64,000 nucleotides of DNA from Mesorhizobium sp. WSM3862 (GTDB lineage Bacteria > Pseudomonadota > Alphaproteobacteria > Rhizobiales > Rhizobiaceae): the NCBI RefSeq assembly GCF_002294985.1, contig NZ_NSGE01000015.1, forward strand, positions 58,487 through 122,486. The letters run 5' to 3'. The position numbers and the translations under genes are program-made. Positions 38,770 through 47,969 of the stretch are shown one piece after another (positions within the stretch are counted from its first letter, which is position 1; every line of letters begins with the position of its first letter). The notes under the pieces were generated by a model. The model made no database searches. It was not told the DNA's origin and saw nothing but the letters and a program-made list of their open reading frames with translations.

Positions 38770-41700
38770 CTACTGGATCTGATGGCCGAACGAGCCGCCT
38801 TCGATGCTCAAGCCCCGGTTTGCAAGGGCCTGCAGCACTTCCTGTCGCATGCCGAACAGGGCGACGGTGCCGTTGACGAGCAGCAGTATCTTGTCGACGC
38901 TCTTCAGCAGCGATGGCCGCTGGGTGATGGTGATCACCGTGATCTTGTTTTCCTTGGCGTGCTGGAGGGCTCGTTCCAGTGCCGCGTCTCCGGCCGAATC
39001 CAGATTCGAATTCGGCTCATCGAGCACCACCAGGCGGGGATTGCCGAAGAACGCGCGCGCAAGCGCGACGCGCTGCTTCTGCCCGCCGGAAAGCGGCGCT
39101 CCGTCGGCGGCGACGAAGGTCTCGTAGCCGTGGGGCAAGGTCGAGATCATCTCATGAACGTCGGCCAGCGCCGCCGCTTGGTAGATCTCGGCGTCGGTCG
39201 CATCGTCACGCATACGGGCGATGTTGGCCTTGATCGACGCCGGGAACAGCTGAACATCCTGGGGCAGATAGCCGATATTCTCGCCGAACTGGCGTGGATC
39301 CCAGTTGCGAAGATCCATCAGATCCAGCCGTACGTTGCCTGACGTCGGCAGGATCGACCCGACCAGCATCTTGCCCAAGGTCGTCTTGCCGGCGCCCGAA
39401 TTGCCGATGATGGCCAGCGAATCGCCCGGCGAGAGCGCGAACGAAATGCCGTTCAGCACAACCCGCTTCGTTCCCTGGGGCACGAACAGGAGCCGTTCGA
39501 CGTCGAGACGGCCCTCGGGACGCGGCAGGTTCAACCGCTCGAAATTGAGCGGCGACGATTGCAGCAGCGATGCGATCCGGCCATAGGCGGCGCGGGCATG
39601 CACGACGTGGTTCCAGCCCTCGATGGCGCCTTCGATCGGGCCGAGCGCCCGGCCGGCGATGATCGATGCGGCGATGACCATGCCGCCGGTGAGATGCCCT
39701 TCGATCGCCAAATGAGCGCCCCAGCCAAGCATCGTCACCTGGGTCAGCAGCCGAACGGCCTTCGACATGGAGGCAAAGACGATGTTGCGGTCTTGTGCGA
39801 TCACCTGCGCCCTGAGCGAGTTTGCGGTGTCCTTGCCCCAGATCTTCACGGCCTCGGGGATCATGGCGAGCGCGTTGATGATCTGCGAGTTGCGCGACAT
39901 CGAATCGAGATGGATGTTGGCCTTGCTCTGGTGCGCGTTCGCCTCGCCGAAGGTCGCGGCCGTCGCGCGCTGGTTGAGAAGCGTGATGATCAACAGCAGC
40001 ACCGCCGAGGTCATGACGATGAAGCCCTGATGCGGGTGGATCAGAAACACCACCAGCACCATCAATGGAGCCATCGGCGCATCGAGGAACGACAGCAGCG
40101 TGCCGGAGGTCAGGAAGGTCCTCAGTTGCTGCAGGTCGCCCAGGACCTGGTACTCCTTGCCGTTGCTGTGAAGCGAGGCTCTGGCCGCCGCGCTGAGGAT
40201 CGGCGCACCCAATTGGGCCGCCATCTCGACGGCCGTGCGCATCAGGATGAAGCGGCGAAGCGCATCGAACATCGCCTGCAGCATCACCGCGCCGACGATC
40301 ACCACCGTCAGCATCACCAGCGTGTCGGGGGAACGGCTGGTGAGAACGCGATCCGAGATCTGGAACAGATAGATCGGGATCGCCAGGACCAGTATGTTGC
40401 AGGCGACCGTGAACAGCATGACTATCAGCAGGTTTTTCCTGACCGCGCTCAATCCGGCCCTGAGCGAAGCGCCGAAATCGACCGGGCCGAGGCGCTTGTG
40501 GAAAGCGCCGCCTCCGCCGCCACCACCGCCGCGCCGGCCCTTGTCGTCCACACCTCCTGGGGGAGATCCGCCTTGCTGCGTCTTGATGGGACCAGTGTCG
40601 CCTTCGATGGTGATCATGCCGGGCGACTTTGCCGCGTCTTTCATCTCGGTTACCGACGGCTTGGCTGGTTCGTCGGGCGCGACCTTGGCCTGCGGTTCGG
40701 CTGGCCGTTGGGCCGCTGGCTGTGGCCTCGGCGGCGCCGCATTGGCCTGGATATTCTGCCTTTCGGCCGCTGGCATTGGCTTGAGCGTGGGTTCGGCCGG
40801 CCGTTGGGCCGCTGGCTGTGGCCTCGGCGGCGCCGCATTGGCCTGGATATTCTGCCTTTCGGCCGCTGGCATTGGCTTGAGCGTGGGTTCGGCTGGCCGT
40901 TGGGGCACAGGCTGTGGCCCCGGCGACGCCGCGTCCGCCGGGACATTCAGTTTGTCGATCGTCGGCGCTGTCGTCGCGGGAGGCTCGGTGGCCACCGGCT
41001 CACCTTTTGCAGCGGCGGCTGAAGGCGGAGCAGCAGGTTTCTTGGCCGTCAAAGCTGGCCCCTGCCACTCGGCCGGTCGCGTCTGGAATGTTGGCGTTGG
41101 CGGCAGCGGCTCAGGTACGACAGTCGAACGCGCCCGTGTGGTGCCGGGGATGGAACTTTGGCTTGGCTGCGGAGCCGGCTCCGGCTTGCACAGTTGGCGC
41201 TGCGCCATGAAGTTCGGTATGTCAACGGCGGCTACGGGTTTGGGCGCTGGGGAAGAAGCCGGAGGATGCCCTGTATTGGCGCGCATCTCGTTGGGCAGGT
41301 TCGGTGGCCCGCCTGTCGCTTGCAGAACTGGATTTGCTCTTTCCTCGGTTCGCCCCTCCTGCAAGGCGGGTGCGATTTTGATGGGGCAGGCCGCGGCCGC
41401 CTTCGCTTCGCTGACCTGTGGATTCGTCGTTGTGGGAGGCGTGACGATTTGCCTGACCACGCCGCCCCCGTCCGCCTGCCCAGCCGGGCTGGTCCCAGCC
41501 GGGCTGGTCGATGCAGGGGTTCTCGCTGGCTGGTGCGCAGGCAGGGGCGCTGTGGCCTGCTCTGGTTTCGGCTGACTGGTTACTGCGCTCCGGCCGTCGA
41601 CCTGCGGCAAAGGTCGGTCCTGACCGGCCTTTACCTCGCGATGGGGGACTGCATCGTAAAACTGGCCGACGGCATTGTCGATTGTCTTGATGGTCCGGTC

Positions 41701-41844
41701 GATCGCCTGCTCATGCTGCCGCAGGGCGTTCGAAAGCGTCTTGCGAGGCACCGCGGAACTCGACGATCCCTGGTCGTCCTCCTGCATCGCCGCCTCTAGG
41801 TCTTCGGCGAACGTGTCCCAAGGCAGGTCGCGATCATCGGTCAT
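38770..41844 (-). CDS. Type I secretion ABC transporter with long Pro/Ala-rich N-terminus
   Basis: 1024 residues, almost twice the usual PrtD/PrsD length (~570-600). Residues 1-~440 are low complexity, Pro/Ala/Gln-rich, with a 32-residue repeat. From ~470 there is a standard exporter: membrane helices (LLIVMLFTVACNILVLAIPI), Walker A IIGNSGAGKTTLGKML (~815), signature LSGGQKQRVALARA (~918), and Walker B RLVVLDEPNSNLD (~944). The N-terminal extension should be cytoplasmic and may handle the repetitive substrates encoded upstream. GGGGG precedes ATG 41844. Confidence 0.94.
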   Translation of the reverse strand: MTDDRDLPWDTFAEDLEAAMQEDDQGSSSSAVPRKTLSNALRQHEQAIDRTIKTIDNAVGQFYDAVPHREVKAGQDRPLPQVDGRSAVTSQPKPEQATAPLPAHQPARTPASTSPAGTSPAGQADGGGVVRQIVTPPTTTNPQVSEAKAAAACPIKIAPALQEGRTEERANPVLQATGGPPNLPNEMRANTGHPPASSPAPKPVAAVDIPNFMAQRQLCKPEPAPQPSQSSIPGTTRARSTVVPEPLPPTPTFQTRPAEWQGPALTAKKPAAPPSAAAAKGEPVATEPPATTAPTIDKLNVPADAASPGPQPVPQRPAEPTLKPMPAAERQNIQANAAPPRPQPAAQRPAEPTLKPMPAAERQNIQANAAPPRPQPAAQRPAEPQAKVAPDEPAKPSVTEMKDAAKSPGMITIEGDTGPIKTQQGGSPPGGVDDKGRRGGGGGGGGAFHKRLGPVDFGASLRAGLSAVRKNLLIVMLFTVACNILVLAIPIYLFQISDRVLTSRSPDTLVMLTVVIVGAVMLQAMFDALRRFILMRTAVEMAAQLGAPILSAAARASLHSNGKEYQVLGDLQQLRTFLTSGTLLSFLDAPMAPLMVLVVFLIHPHQGFIVMTSAVLLLIITLLNQRATAATFGEANAHQSKANIHLDSMSRNSQIINALAMIPEAVKIWGKDTANSLRAQVIAQDRNIVFASMSKAVRLLTQVTMLGWGAHLAIEGHLTGGMVIAASIIAGRALGPIEGAIEGWNHVVHARAAYGRIASLLQSSPLNFERLNLPRPEGRLDVERLLFVPQGTKRVVLNGISFALSPGDSLAIIGNSGAGKTTLGKMLVGSILPTSGNVRLDLMDLRNWDPRQFGENIGYLPQDVQLFPASIKANIARMRDDATDAEIYQAAALADVHEMISTLPHGYETFVAADGAPLSGGQKQRVALARAFFGNPRLVVLDEPNSNLDSAGDAALERALQHAKENKITVITITQRPSLLKSVDKILLLVNGTVALFGMRQEVLQALANRGLSIEGGSFGHQIQ
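40703..40915. repeat. 96-base tandem repeat inside the ABC transporter gene
   Basis: Two complete copies (40703-40798 and 40799-40894) and the start of a third. The unit encodes 32 residues containing RPAEPTLKPMPAAERQNIQ. Copies differ in at most a few bases, so they may recombine and change in number. Confidence 0.85.
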
Positions 41845-41864
41845 TGTATCCCCCGGTTCCCGGA

Positions 41865-43913
41865 TCAGCCCAATATTGTTTGCACGCCGTCCGCCTGAAC
41901 ATGATCCGGCGTCGGGACTATCAAATGGTCCATCTGCGTGTCATCGGCGCCCGCATCGTCGGCCAGGAACGCGATCGCTTCGTTGACCAGCGCGTCCGGA
42001 TTCTGTCCGCCGAGTTCAGGATCGCTCGAGATGATGTCGGCCTGGATCAGGATCTCCTGCGAATAGTGCTCGCCGCCGACATAGGTCTTGTCGGTTCCGT
42101 CGACGTCGATGATTCCCGCGAAGTTCGCCACCTGATTACCGCCGGTGGTGACGGTCCATTCCGCCTCGGGATGGGCGACGAACTGGTTCATCGCCAAGGC
42201 AACCTGATCGCTGTCGCCCAGCACGTTCGTTTGCGACACATACTGCACGTTGAGCAGGTCGCCGGAGATGTAGAGAACCCGCAAGGCGCCGATACCGGCG
42301 AAGGCTGGGTCGTTCAGTATGTCGCCAGGGCCGGCGTCCTTGCCGGCCGCGAAGTCCTGGGCCGCTTGAAGATAGGACGTCGGCAAGGCCTCATAGTGGT
42401 TCTGGCCGCCGACATTGATGATCGTCGCATCGTTCCAGAGCAGGTTGCCGGCGGTCGAGTAGGAGCCTTCTCCGGATGTCTGGAAACCATCGACCGCGCC
42501 GATGAGATCGTTGTCGATCAGGAAATTCATCTGCTGGATGATGTTGGCGTCGTAGATGTTTCCGCCGATGATGATAAGGTCGTAGTAGTGACCGAGCTCG
42601 TTCAGCGACACGTCGTTGATCGCCGTGTTGTCGCCGGTGCTCACGCTGGTCCTGACACCCGACGAGGACATAACCGTGGTGTCGTTGTCGGTCATGAAGC
42701 AGTACTGCTGGATCCAGTTCGTGATGATGAGGTCGCCGGTGACCTGCGTCACCACCCAGGCGGCGGGGAAACCGTCAGCTGCGGTTGGCGCCACGCTGCC
42801 GGCCGACGGGTCGATGTGCTTGAACGCGGCGATGTTGAAGGCCTCGTCGGGGGCGTTGCCCAGCTTCCACCCATTCAGGGAGGAGCTTACGATATCCGTG
42901 TCGCAGCGTGCGTTGATCTGGATGATGGCATTGATTTCATAGCTGTTGCCGACAGTGGCGACGACCGATGTCGTCGTCCAGTTGTTGGTCAGCACGGCCG
43001 AATTGATCAGCGTGTTGGTGCCGGTGTCCACTTCAACGCATGGGCTGAGCAGGCCGTTGCCCCAGCCCGACATGAAATCGGAGGAATCCGGCGGCGTGTT
43101 GTAGTCGTCCTTGTCGGGTCCAGCGCTGGCAACCTCGTCATCCTGGTGCTGTTCCTTGAGGAGATTGATGTGGTCCTCCGCCTTCGGCGCGTCGGCATCG
43201 TCGACCAGCTGGCCGTTGACATAGGTTCCCAAGATCGGGCCTGAAGTCGCGTCTGGGTGCAGGACGAAGACGTTCGCTTCGCCGCTCGGGTCCTCGGTGT
43301 AGGCCGCGATGCGTTCGCCCATGGTCACCACCGCGGCCGCCATGTCGTCGGGAGTGCCCAGCAACGTCACATCGTCGATCGGCGACACGTCCGCCGCCGC
43401 GTTCATCAGCGAGGCCAGATGGCTGCTGTCGTCGACCGCCGCGGGCGTGAAGATCAGCCCATGTCCGCCGGCGCCGACATAGTCGTTGTCGGACAGGCGG
43501 ATTTCCTGGTTGATGTAGGCTGCAATCGCGCCTGGAGGTTCGATGTTTGGCAGGACCATGCCGCCACCGAAAGCCGGCAGATGCGGCAGATGGAAGTGAT
43601 GATGGCCGGGGCTCAGATGGCCGTGCTGAACGATTTCGGGCGGCGTGTACCAGAAGCTCGAACTGACCGTGTTCAGCACCAGGTCCGGCTTGACCCCCAT
43701 ATACGGAACGTGTGGATCGAAGTCGTCGAGGGTATAAGGCGCCTTGACGTTGACATTCGTGTTTGGAAGGTCGGGAGTTTCTTCCTTGGTGGCCGCAGCA
43801 ATCTTGAACTCGTCGTAGGTCTTTAGCTGCCGTGCTTCCTCGACCGAGATCTCGAACATGCCGATGAAATGCGAGATGACCTCGGTCATCTTGTCCAGCT
43901 GCATCGTGTACAC
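41865..43913 (-). CDS. Large acidic protein, putative type I secretion substrate
   Basis: 682 residues from GTG 43913 (GGAGG five bases upstream). The N-terminal 60 residues are helical (EVISHFIGMFEISVEEARQLKTYDEF), followed by long beta-prone and Asn/Asp-rich repeats such as LIIIGGNIYDANIIQQMNFLIDNDLIG and VLYISGDLLNVQYVSQTNVLGDSDQVA, a regular D-N-I-I-Q pattern suggestive of a beta-solenoid. No signal peptide and no GGxGxD RTX motif. Being directly upstream of the ABC transporter, it is a likely substrate; export through this system is inferred. Confidence 0.8.
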   Translation of the reverse strand: MYTMQLDKMTEVISHFIGMFEISVEEARQLKTYDEFKIAAATKEETPDLPNTNVNVKAPYTLDDFDPHVPYMGVKPDLVLNTVSSSFWYTPPEIVQHGHLSPGHHHFHLPHLPAFGGGMVLPNIEPPGAIAAYINQEIRLSDNDYVGAGGHGLIFTPAAVDDSSHLASLMNAAADVSPIDDVTLLGTPDDMAAAVVTMGERIAAYTEDPSGEANVFVLHPDATSGPILGTYVNGQLVDDADAPKAEDHINLLKEQHQDDEVASAGPDKDDYNTPPDSSDFMSGWGNGLLSPCVEVDTGTNTLINSAVLTNNWTTTSVVATVGNSYEINAIIQINARCDTDIVSSSLNGWKLGNAPDEAFNIAAFKHIDPSAGSVAPTAADGFPAAWVVTQVTGDLIITNWIQQYCFMTDNDTTVMSSSGVRTSVSTGDNTAINDVSLNELGHYYDLIIIGGNIYDANIIQQMNFLIDNDLIGAVDGFQTSGEGSYSTAGNLLWNDATIINVGGQNHYEALPTSYLQAAQDFAAGKDAGPGDILNDPAFAGIGALRVLYISGDLLNVQYVSQTNVLGDSDQVALAMNQFVAHPEAEWTVTTGGNQVANFAGIIDVDGTDKTYVGGEHYSQEILIQADIISSDPELGGQNPDALVNEAIAFLADDAGADDTQMDHLIVPTPDHVQADGVQTILG

Positions 43914-44045
43914 GGTAGCCTCCGTATCTTGAGATCATTCGCGCTCGGTCGGGGCGGCATGTCTCCCGGATGGAAGGACTGCGCGGAAACTCCGCGCAGT
44001 CCCAAGCTGTCTGATTTCGTGACGAAATCAGTCGTGTGACATCGA

Positions 44046-45950
44046 TCAGGTACCGGTATGGTCGCCGGCGTCCTCGCCAGTCAGCGTGTTGTGGTAGTCG
44101 CCGCCAACCACGGTCTGGTCGACCAGGTTTTCCTGAAGGTTGGCGCCCATCACGATCTGCTGATTGAAGGCGCTGACGTCGATCAGGCCGTCGGCCGAAG
44201 AGTGGCTCGTGCCGGTCACGTAGCCGTCATCGCCATTTTGCGAGCCCCACATCCCAGCGTCGCCGCCGGTGCCGCCGTCACCGTTGAAGGCTTGGCCGCC
44301 AGCGCCGCCGGCACCACCGTAGCCGGAAGCCGTGTATCCACCGGTGGCGTCGCCGCCGGTACCGTCAGCCCAGGCGCCGCTCAGCGCATGGCCACCGTCA
44401 CCACCAAAGGCCGCTGCGAAGCCGCCGAGGCTGTCGCCGCCGTAAGCGTCGCCACTGGTGGCCGCGCCGCCGGTTCCGTCACCGCTGGATCCGTCACCGC
44501 CCGTGCCAGCACCGCCCGTGCCGCCGGCACCGCCGGTGCCGGAGCCCGAGCCCGAGCCCGTACCAGCGCCCCAGCCTGCGCCGAGGGCGTCACCGCCGTA
44601 CGATTCGGAGTCGCCGCCGTTCGAATTGGCGTTGCCGCCATCCGAATTGGCATTGCCGCCATCAGCGTCGGCGCCGCCGCCGCCACCGCCGCCACCGCCG
44701 CCGCCACCACCACCGGTGGCGTCGCCGGCGAGGCTCTTGGCGTCGCCGCCTTCACCGTAGTTCAGCAGCGACAGCTTTCCGTCGACATCGAGGCCATCGC
44801 CGCCGTCCGACTTGGCATCGCCGCCGGTCACGTCGCCGCCATCACCGCCATTGCCGCCATTGCCGCCATCGGCCTTGGCATCGCCAGCATCCGCCTTGGC
44901 GTCGCCAGCATCCGACTTGGCGTCGCCGCCGTCGTCAGACTTGGCATCGCCGGCTTCCGCAGCGCCGACACCGAGGCCCAGTCCGAGGCCGAAACCGAGG
45001 CCGAGGCCATCGCCACCGTTGGCGTTGCCGCCGTCGCCGTAGCCGCCCTTGGCGTCGCCTGTGTCGACTTCGCCGCCCTTGGCGTCGCCGCTATCGCCGT
45101 CGCCGGCCTTGGCGTCGCCCGCGTCGGCCTTGTTGTCGCTCTTGGAGTCGCCGCCGATAGCCGCGCTGAGAGCCAGGCCGCCCTTGCCGTCGCCGGCTTC
45201 GACGTCGTCGGACTTGGCGTCGCCGCCATTGCCGCCTTCGCCGCCATTGGCCTTGGCGTCACTGCCGCCGTCCGCGGTCCCACCACCTGCCGAGATGCCG
45301 TCACCGGCTTCGGAGTGGCCGCCCTTGGCGTTCAGATCAAGCTTGAAATCGGCGTCGTTCTTGACGGTCGCGTTGTCGAGCTTGTCGTTGTCATACATGT
45401 TCAGGGTCTGGTTGATGATCGACGCGGTGTTGGTGCCGGCGCCGGTCATCGAATTGTTCAGGATGTCCTTGAAGGTTACGTCGTCGCCAGGATCATAAGT
45501 GACGTTGCCGTCCTTATTGTTGATCATGGTGTCGATCTTCATGTCGTCGTTGGCATAGATATCGGCGAAATCATCGTCGGAATTGCCGAGTTCACCTTCG
45601 AGCTTGACGCCAACGTCGACGTCGACGTCGACCTTGGTCTCGTTGACGTTCTTGTTCTCGTTCGAGTTTTCGTTCTTGGACTCGTTCGAGTTTTCGTTCT
45701 TGTTCTCGTTCGAGGCCTTGTTCTCGTTTTCGTTCTCGTTCGAGGACTTGTTCTCGTTCGAGTTGTCGTTGTCGCTCTTGTTTTCGTTCTCGTTCGAGGC
45801 CTTGTTCTCGTTTTCGTTCTCGTTCTTGGCGTCGTTGGTATTGTAGTTCTTGTTTTCGTTTTCGCCACCGCCGTCACCGATATCGAATTCGCTGTCGACG
45901 ATCTGCAAACCGAATGCGTTGATGTTGTTCTTGTCGAGGTCGAGAGACAT
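44046..45950 (-). CDS. Gly/Asn/Asp-rich repetitive protein, putative type I secretion substrate
   Basis: 634 residues from ATG 45950. Segment 1 (~30-100) is Asn/Glu/Lys repeats (NENENKASNENENKSD). Segment 2 (110-220) is folded-looking (NSDDDFADIYANDDMKIDTMINNKDG). Segment 3 (220-590) is Gly-rich with GGDAKSDAGDAKADAGDAKA-type tandem repeats and a run of 14 Gly. The C-terminal ~50 residues, LIDVSAFNQQIVMGANLQEN, match short ends of the neighbouring gene's strands. No Cys, no signal peptide, no RTX. An acidic, flexible, surface-exposed or matrix protein is likely. Ribosome site AGAGGA. Confidence 0.78.
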   Translation of the reverse strand: MSLDLDKNNINAFGLQIVDSEFDIGDGGGENENKNYNTNDAKNENENENKASNENENKSDNDNSNENKSSNENENENKASNENKNENSNESKNENSNENKNVNETKVDVDVDVGVKLEGELGNSDDDFADIYANDDMKIDTMINNKDGNVTYDPGDDVTFKDILNNSMTGAGTNTASIINQTLNMYDNDKLDNATVKNDADFKLDLNAKGGHSEAGDGISAGGGTADGGSDAKANGGEGGNGGDAKSDDVEAGDGKGGLALSAAIGGDSKSDNKADAGDAKAGDGDSGDAKGGEVDTGDAKGGYGDGGNANGGDGLGLGFGLGLGLGVGAAEAGDAKSDDGGDAKSDAGDAKADAGDAKADGGNGGNGGDGGDVTGGDAKSDGGDGLDVDGKLSLLNYGEGGDAKSLAGDATGGGGGGGGGGGGGGADADGGNANSDGGNANSNGGDSESYGGDALGAGWGAGTGSGSGSGTGGAGGTGGAGTGGDGSSGDGTGGAATSGDAYGGDSLGGFAAAFGGDGGHALSGAWADGTGGDATGGYTASGYGGAGGAGGQAFNGDGGTGGDAGMWGSQNGDDGYVTGTSHSSADGLIDVSAFNQQIVMGANLQENLVDQTVVGGDYHNTLTGEDAGDHTGT

Positions 45951-46554
45951 GGTCGTGTCCTCTGTTTGAAGGCCGCGACTGCCGAACCGCATTCTTCTCT
46001 TACGCGGCTATGGGCTGTACGCGGACGTTGCGTTTAATGCGGTGAATGGACTGCCGGACCGAGGGGACTGAGGTCCGCAATCCGAATTTCGTCATGACTT
46101 GCTTGAGTACCTCCCTTTGACTTCGGGAGAGGCGGCCGTCCCAAGGCAAAACCCGGGGGAGCGCCGGATCACCAAGGATCCGGTCGTTCAAACGGGAGAG
46201 TCCTGGATATGCCCCAATCCCACATGGAACCCGGGAAAGTCTGGAACCAGAGGGCGGTGATTGTAAGCTGACAGTTCGGGCTAGCCCGTTCGGCCGGACC
46301 GCTGCCCGGACGTGCTCCGGCCGCGCAAATGCCGAGATTCCTGCCCAGATCAGGTGGCGGCGACTCTGTCGAACGTCTCCAGTCGGCAGCGACGACGGAG
46401 AAAATTAGCTATAGCTCATCCGAACTATATCAGTCCGGTCTAATTTGGTGTATAAGTCGTTAAGGCTAGCTGTTTACGGGGGTGGCGGCCCCCGAAAATT
46501 TGAAGAAGGGAAAGAACTAAACCGACAGTATTCGTCTAGGGTGGGGTGGCAACC
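45951..46554. other. Divergent regulatory region of the secretion operon
   Basis: 604 bases between the Gly-rich gene and the LuxR-type gene. Contains an inverted repeat AAATTAG (46402-46408)/CTAATTT (46440-46446) with an inner CCGAAC...GTCCGG, and a strong hairpin GGGGG-TGGCGG-CCCCC (46478-46493). A 63-codon minus-strand frame at 46000-46191 looks random. I infer control of both sides from here. Confidence 0.6.
46402..46446. promoter_or_regulatory. Inverted repeat upstream of the LuxR-type regulator
   Basis: AAATTAG...CTAATTT with 31 bases between, containing CCGAAC (46420-46425) and GTCCGG (46433-46438). Nested inverted repeats are typical of operators. LuxR/NarL-type binding is a guess from the gene next door. 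Confidence 0.5.
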
Positions 46555-47343
46555 ATGTCCAGAGTTAACGTGCACAGCACCGTAGGTAGCGGTGCCGGAG
46601 AGAGTTGGGCGGCGCGTAGAATTATCCTGACTGTTTCCTCTACTGACAGCTTTCCAGAATGTCTAGTATACGCCATCGAGAGGGAATTTCCCTCGATAGT
46701 CGTCGAGCAGGCTACAGGCATCGAAGCGGCCTGCGCGCCGTTCGAGCATCCCGTCTGCCTGGTCCTTATCGACACCGAGCTCCTGCATAAGATCGACGGC
46801 TATGCCGCCGAACTGATGCGGCATCATCCGGCAGCGCCGATCGTCCTGGTGCAGCACGACAGCCGAGCTTCCGTCTCAATGCACGACGTTCTCGATCTCA
46901 AGATCGTGCGCAGCGTCCTGCCCATGGATTTGAAGCTTGATGTCTGGCTTTCGGTCATCCGTCTTATGCTTCGCGGCGGCGAATATTTCCCCTTGGCGAT
47001 GTTCCAGTCATACGCACGCAGCCTCTCGCAAAAGGCGTCGGATCATTCGACGCCTGCCGAACAACCAAGGCCGGACCGGTCCGGTTTCGAGGAGATGGGC
47101 GAACTGACCGACCGTGAGTTCCAGATCCTGGAAATGGTCGCTCGCGGATTGCAGAACAAGATCATAGCCGCGACCCTTCGCCTGTCGGAGCACACGGTCA
47201 AGATCCATCTGCACAACATCATAACCAAGCTTGGGGCTCACAACCGGACCGAGGCGGCCGCCGTGTTTCATGCGCGCAAGGATAGCTTTCACGGCGGCTT
47301 GGAACGATCCGGTTCGCTACAGTCCGTCCAATCTTCGCCGTGA
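46555..47343 (+). CDS. LuxR/NarL-type transcriptional regulator
   Basis: 262 residues from ATG 46555. The N-terminal part resembles a degenerate receiver (RIILTVSSTDSFPECLVYAIE, CLVLIDTELLHKIDGYAAEL, APIVLVQHDSRASVSMHDV) without a clear phosphoacceptor Asp set. The C-terminal LTDREFQILEMVARGLQNKIIAATLRLSEHTVKIHLHNIITKLGAHNRTEA is a GerE/LuxR HTH. Divergent from the secretion operon, so a likely regulator. It is followed after 4 bases by a small gene. Confidence 0.88.
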   Translation: MSRVNVHSTVGSGAGESWAARRIILTVSSTDSFPECLVYAIEREFPSIVVEQATGIEAACAPFEHPVCLVLIDTELLHKIDGYAAELMRHHPAAPIVLVQHDSRASVSMHDVLDLKIVRSVLPMDLKLDVWLSVIRLMLRGGEYFPLAMFQSYARSLSQKASDHSTPAEQPRPDRSGFEEMGELTDREFQILEMVARGLQNKIIAATLRLSEHTVKIHLHNIITKLGAHNRTEAAAVFHARKDSFHGGLERSGSLQSVQSSP

Positions 47344-47347
47344 GCCG

Positions 47348-47833
47348 ATGATGCCTCGGTTTCAGGAGATACTGCTCCTCGTTGGCCAGCTGAATTACAC
47401 ATGGACCAACACCGAGAGTCTGCTGATCTATCTGATTGCCGGCCTGGCGAAGGTCGACAAGGAAACGGCGATCATCATTTTCCTGACGCTGAACACGACC
47501 CGCGCGCGCATCGAGCTGGTAGAGCGGCTGGCGAAAATCCCGAAGACGCCGGCCGCCTGCCGTCGGGCGGTGCTGACAGTCACCGGCAAGCTCACGCGCC
47601 AGGCGAAGCTGCGAAACAAATACAGCCACTGCATCTATTCGTTCGACGAGGCCGGAACCCACGGAAGCACGCAGCTGATGCGAATCGTGGACGGCAAGGA
47701 CGAGGTCAAATACGGAAAGATCGAAGCGCTCGATGACGAGGAGATGAGAAGAATCCACGGTTCCATCGAGGACATCAGAGAAATAAACAAGGATATCTGG
47801 TCGATCGTTATCGACAATTCGTTCCCGAGATAG
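47348..47833 (+). CDS. Small helical protein with HEPN-like RNxxxH motif
   Basis: 161 residues, 4 bases after the regulator. Helical: FQEILLLVGQLNYTWTNTESLLIYLIAG, ARIELVERLAKIPKTPAACRRAVLTV, then KLRNKYSHCIYSF with R89-N-x3-H94, the arrangement of HEPN domains. The C-terminus IDDIREINKDIW-like is charged. HEPN function (RNase or nucleotide binding) is inferred from one motif; could be a regulator of the neighbouring secretion system. Confidence 0.6.
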   Translation: MMPRFQEILLLVGQLNYTWTNTESLLIYLIAGLAKVDKETAIIIFLTLNTTRARIELVERLAKIPKTPAACRRAVLTVTGKLTRQAKLRNKYSHCIYSFDEAGTHGSTQLMRIVDGKDEVKYGKIEALDDEEMRRIHGSIEDIREINKDIWSIVIDNSFPR

Positions 47834-47969
47834 GCCGCGGATCTCGTCCGGATTGGTTGCTCCCTGCTAATGCATGTCGCCCGGAAATGTGCGCAGTTCG
47901 AGGACGGTCATGCATCAAAACGAAGACTTTGAAGCAGGTCGCCAGAATTCCGTTTCAGCGCTGCGCGCT

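Noticed and set aside
39559..43244. Long plus-strand frames (39559-41022, 40394-41575, 41844-43244) opposite the secretion genes
   Set aside because: Shadows of the ABC transporter and the acidic secreted protein; no ribosome sites and low-complexity composition.
44058..46037. Long plus-strand frame opposite the Gly-rich protein
   Set aside because: Repetitive high-GC DNA keeps several frames open. The minus strand has the start, ribosome site and operon context.
46000..46191. 63-codon minus-strand frame before the Gly-rich gene
   Set aside because: No ribosome site and no recognisable pattern; treated as leader DNA.
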